Positions 6,010 through 6,390 of a stretch of 6,390 nt of DNA are shown here, one piece after another. Positions within the stretch are counted from its first letter, which is position 1. The number at the start of each line of letters is the position of its first letter. Under the pieces are notes generated by a model. That model was not told the origin of the DNA and did not search any database. It worked only from the letters and a program-made list of their open reading frames with translations. Made by a program: the position numbers and the translations under genes. Source of the stretch: Bacteroides sp. (GTDB lineage Bacteria > Bacteroidota > Bacteroidia > Bacteroidales > Bacteroidaceae); the NCBI GenBank assembly GCA_030151635.1, contig JASLDF010000164.1, positions 1 to 6,390 on the forward strand. The letters are read 5' to 3'.

Positions 6010-6038
6010 CAAAATACTTTATTGTTGATGTGTGTCAA
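6010..6038 (-). promoter_or_regulatory. Candidate promoter of mdh
   Basis: On the minus strand TTGAC (6038-6034) precedes TATTTTG (6016-6010), with 19 bases between TTG and TATTTTG. This resembles the Bacteroidetes -33/-7 pair, although the -7 box has one base fewer than TAnnTTTG. Transcription would start near 6003 and leave a leader of about 65 bases before the mdh ATG. Confidence 0.45.
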
Positions 6039-6196
6039 TTTTTTGTTTTTAAGAATCTGTCTATTGTTATGTATTGTGTCGTTTGTTTATTGTATAACAG
6101 TGTATTATAGGCTTATTCCTTTATAAAATAAAGTTATGGTTTATAATAATAAACGATTCTTGATGATGAATTTCTTTGATTTTATTAAAATAGGCT
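6039..6196. other. AT-rich intergenic DNA, nothing recognised
   Basis: This stretch lies between the mdh promoter and the palindrome at 6197. It is stopped in all frames, and I see no hairpin, repeat or RNA gene in it. Confidence 0.5.
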
Positions 6197-6230
6197 AATC
6201 CATCCTAAACAAATTTGTCTAGAATGGATT
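6197..6230 (-). terminator. 34-bp near-perfect palindrome, probable transcript-end hairpin
   Basis: Arms of 17 bases meet without a loop (AATCCATCCTAAACAAA at 6197-6213 and its inverted copy at 6214-6230), with two mismatches. Both mismatches are C against A on the plus strand but G·U on the minus strand, so the hairpin is fully paired only in leftward RNA. It lies about 95 bases after the stop of the DoxX-like gene, which reads that way. The T tract after it is weak (AGCCTATTTT), so RNA stabilisation or a protein-binding site are alternatives to termination. Confidence 0.5.
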
Positions 6231-6248
6231 CTCCAAAATATATACTTT

Positions 6249-6299
6249 TCTATCTAAATAAAATATATACAGTCTATCTAATGTCTATCTTCTCTATCT
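6249..6299. repeat. Four TCTATCT short direct repeats
   Basis: TCTATCT occurs at 6249-6255, 6273-6279, 6284-6290 and 6293-6299; starts of the last three are 11 and 9 bases apart. They lie between the DoxX-like stop and the palindrome. The near-helical spacing might suit a protein-binding array, but the motif is low in complexity. Confidence 0.3.
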
Positions 6300-6324
6300 T
6301 TTTGTTAGATTTCTTTATTGAAAA

Positions 6325-6390
6325 CTAGTCCCAAATATATTTATGCGAAAGTGAATACTTTCCAGCTCCTGTAAATACTAGTGTTAATGC
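6325..6390 (-). CDS. Probable DoxX-family membrane protein, C-terminal 21 residues only
   Basis: The gene enters from the right edge and reads ALTLVFTGAGKYSLSHKYIW plus D before a TAG at 6325-6327. The hydrophobic stretch followed by GAGKYSL resembles the end of the last membrane helix of DoxX-family proteins, which commonly close with (G)GAGKYSLD. DoxX proteins are four-helix inner-membrane proteins with redox-linked or unclear roles. Only the tail is visible, so this is a motif-level guess; another small membrane protein is possible. Confidence 0.4.
   Translation of the reverse strand, partial: ALTLVFTGAGKYSLSHKYIWD

Overview
The window looks like chromosomal DNA of an AT-rich member of the Bacteroidales (Bacteroidetes). 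The NIF3 protein, the coiled-coil zinc-ribbon protein and the malate dehydrogenase all read like the versions I know from Bacteroides and relatives. Starts lack clear Shine-Dalgarno sequences, and several upstream regions carry variants of the Bacteroidetes promoter (TTG about 20 bases before TAnnTTTG). This placement rests on remembered family sequences, not on a search.

Layout. Positions 90-584 (+) encode a small GNAT-type acetyltransferase-like protein whose acetyl-CoA loop looks degenerate. Positions 791-1885 (+) encode a NIF3/DUF34 dinuclear-metal protein. Six bases later, 1892-2704 (+) encodes a coiled-coil protein with a C4 zinc ribbon; the two form an operon closed by a strong terminator at 2727-2760. 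Then comes about 1.3 kb of very AT-rich DNA with no conventional gene. It is not featureless: it has an operator-like palindrome (2797-2814), a GC-richer patch open on both strands (3288-3405), and a possible small transcription unit. That unit has a promoter-like motif near 3818-3850, a 32-codon ORF at 3920-4018 and a UUCG-loop terminator at 4074-4113 whose wobble pairs fit rightward transcription.

Positions 4141-4864 are a rearranged, decayed ISAon1-type insertion sequence (ISL3-like DDE transposase). The transposase C-terminus lies on the minus strand and the N-region protein plus transposase start on the plus strand. They meet head to head near 4410, the catalytic middle is missing, and at least three single-base frame losses are visible. 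Malate dehydrogenase (mdh) follows on the minus strand (4939-5937), with a terminator at 4878-4914 and a candidate promoter at 6010-6038. The right edge holds the last 21 codons of a probable DoxX-family membrane protein (minus strand, stop at 6325-6327). Downstream of it, at 6197-6230, is a 34-bp near-perfect palindrome, probably its transcript-end hairpin or a protein-binding site.

The genes do not form one pathway. mdh is central carbon metabolism, the NIF3 and zinc-ribbon genes are a co-transcribed conserved pair of unsettled function, and the GNAT gene is a separate small unit. I see no CRISPR array, rRNA or tRNA, and no defence or biosynthetic cluster. The best candidates for something undescribed are the small transcription unit at about 3818-4113 and the palindrome at 6197-6230.
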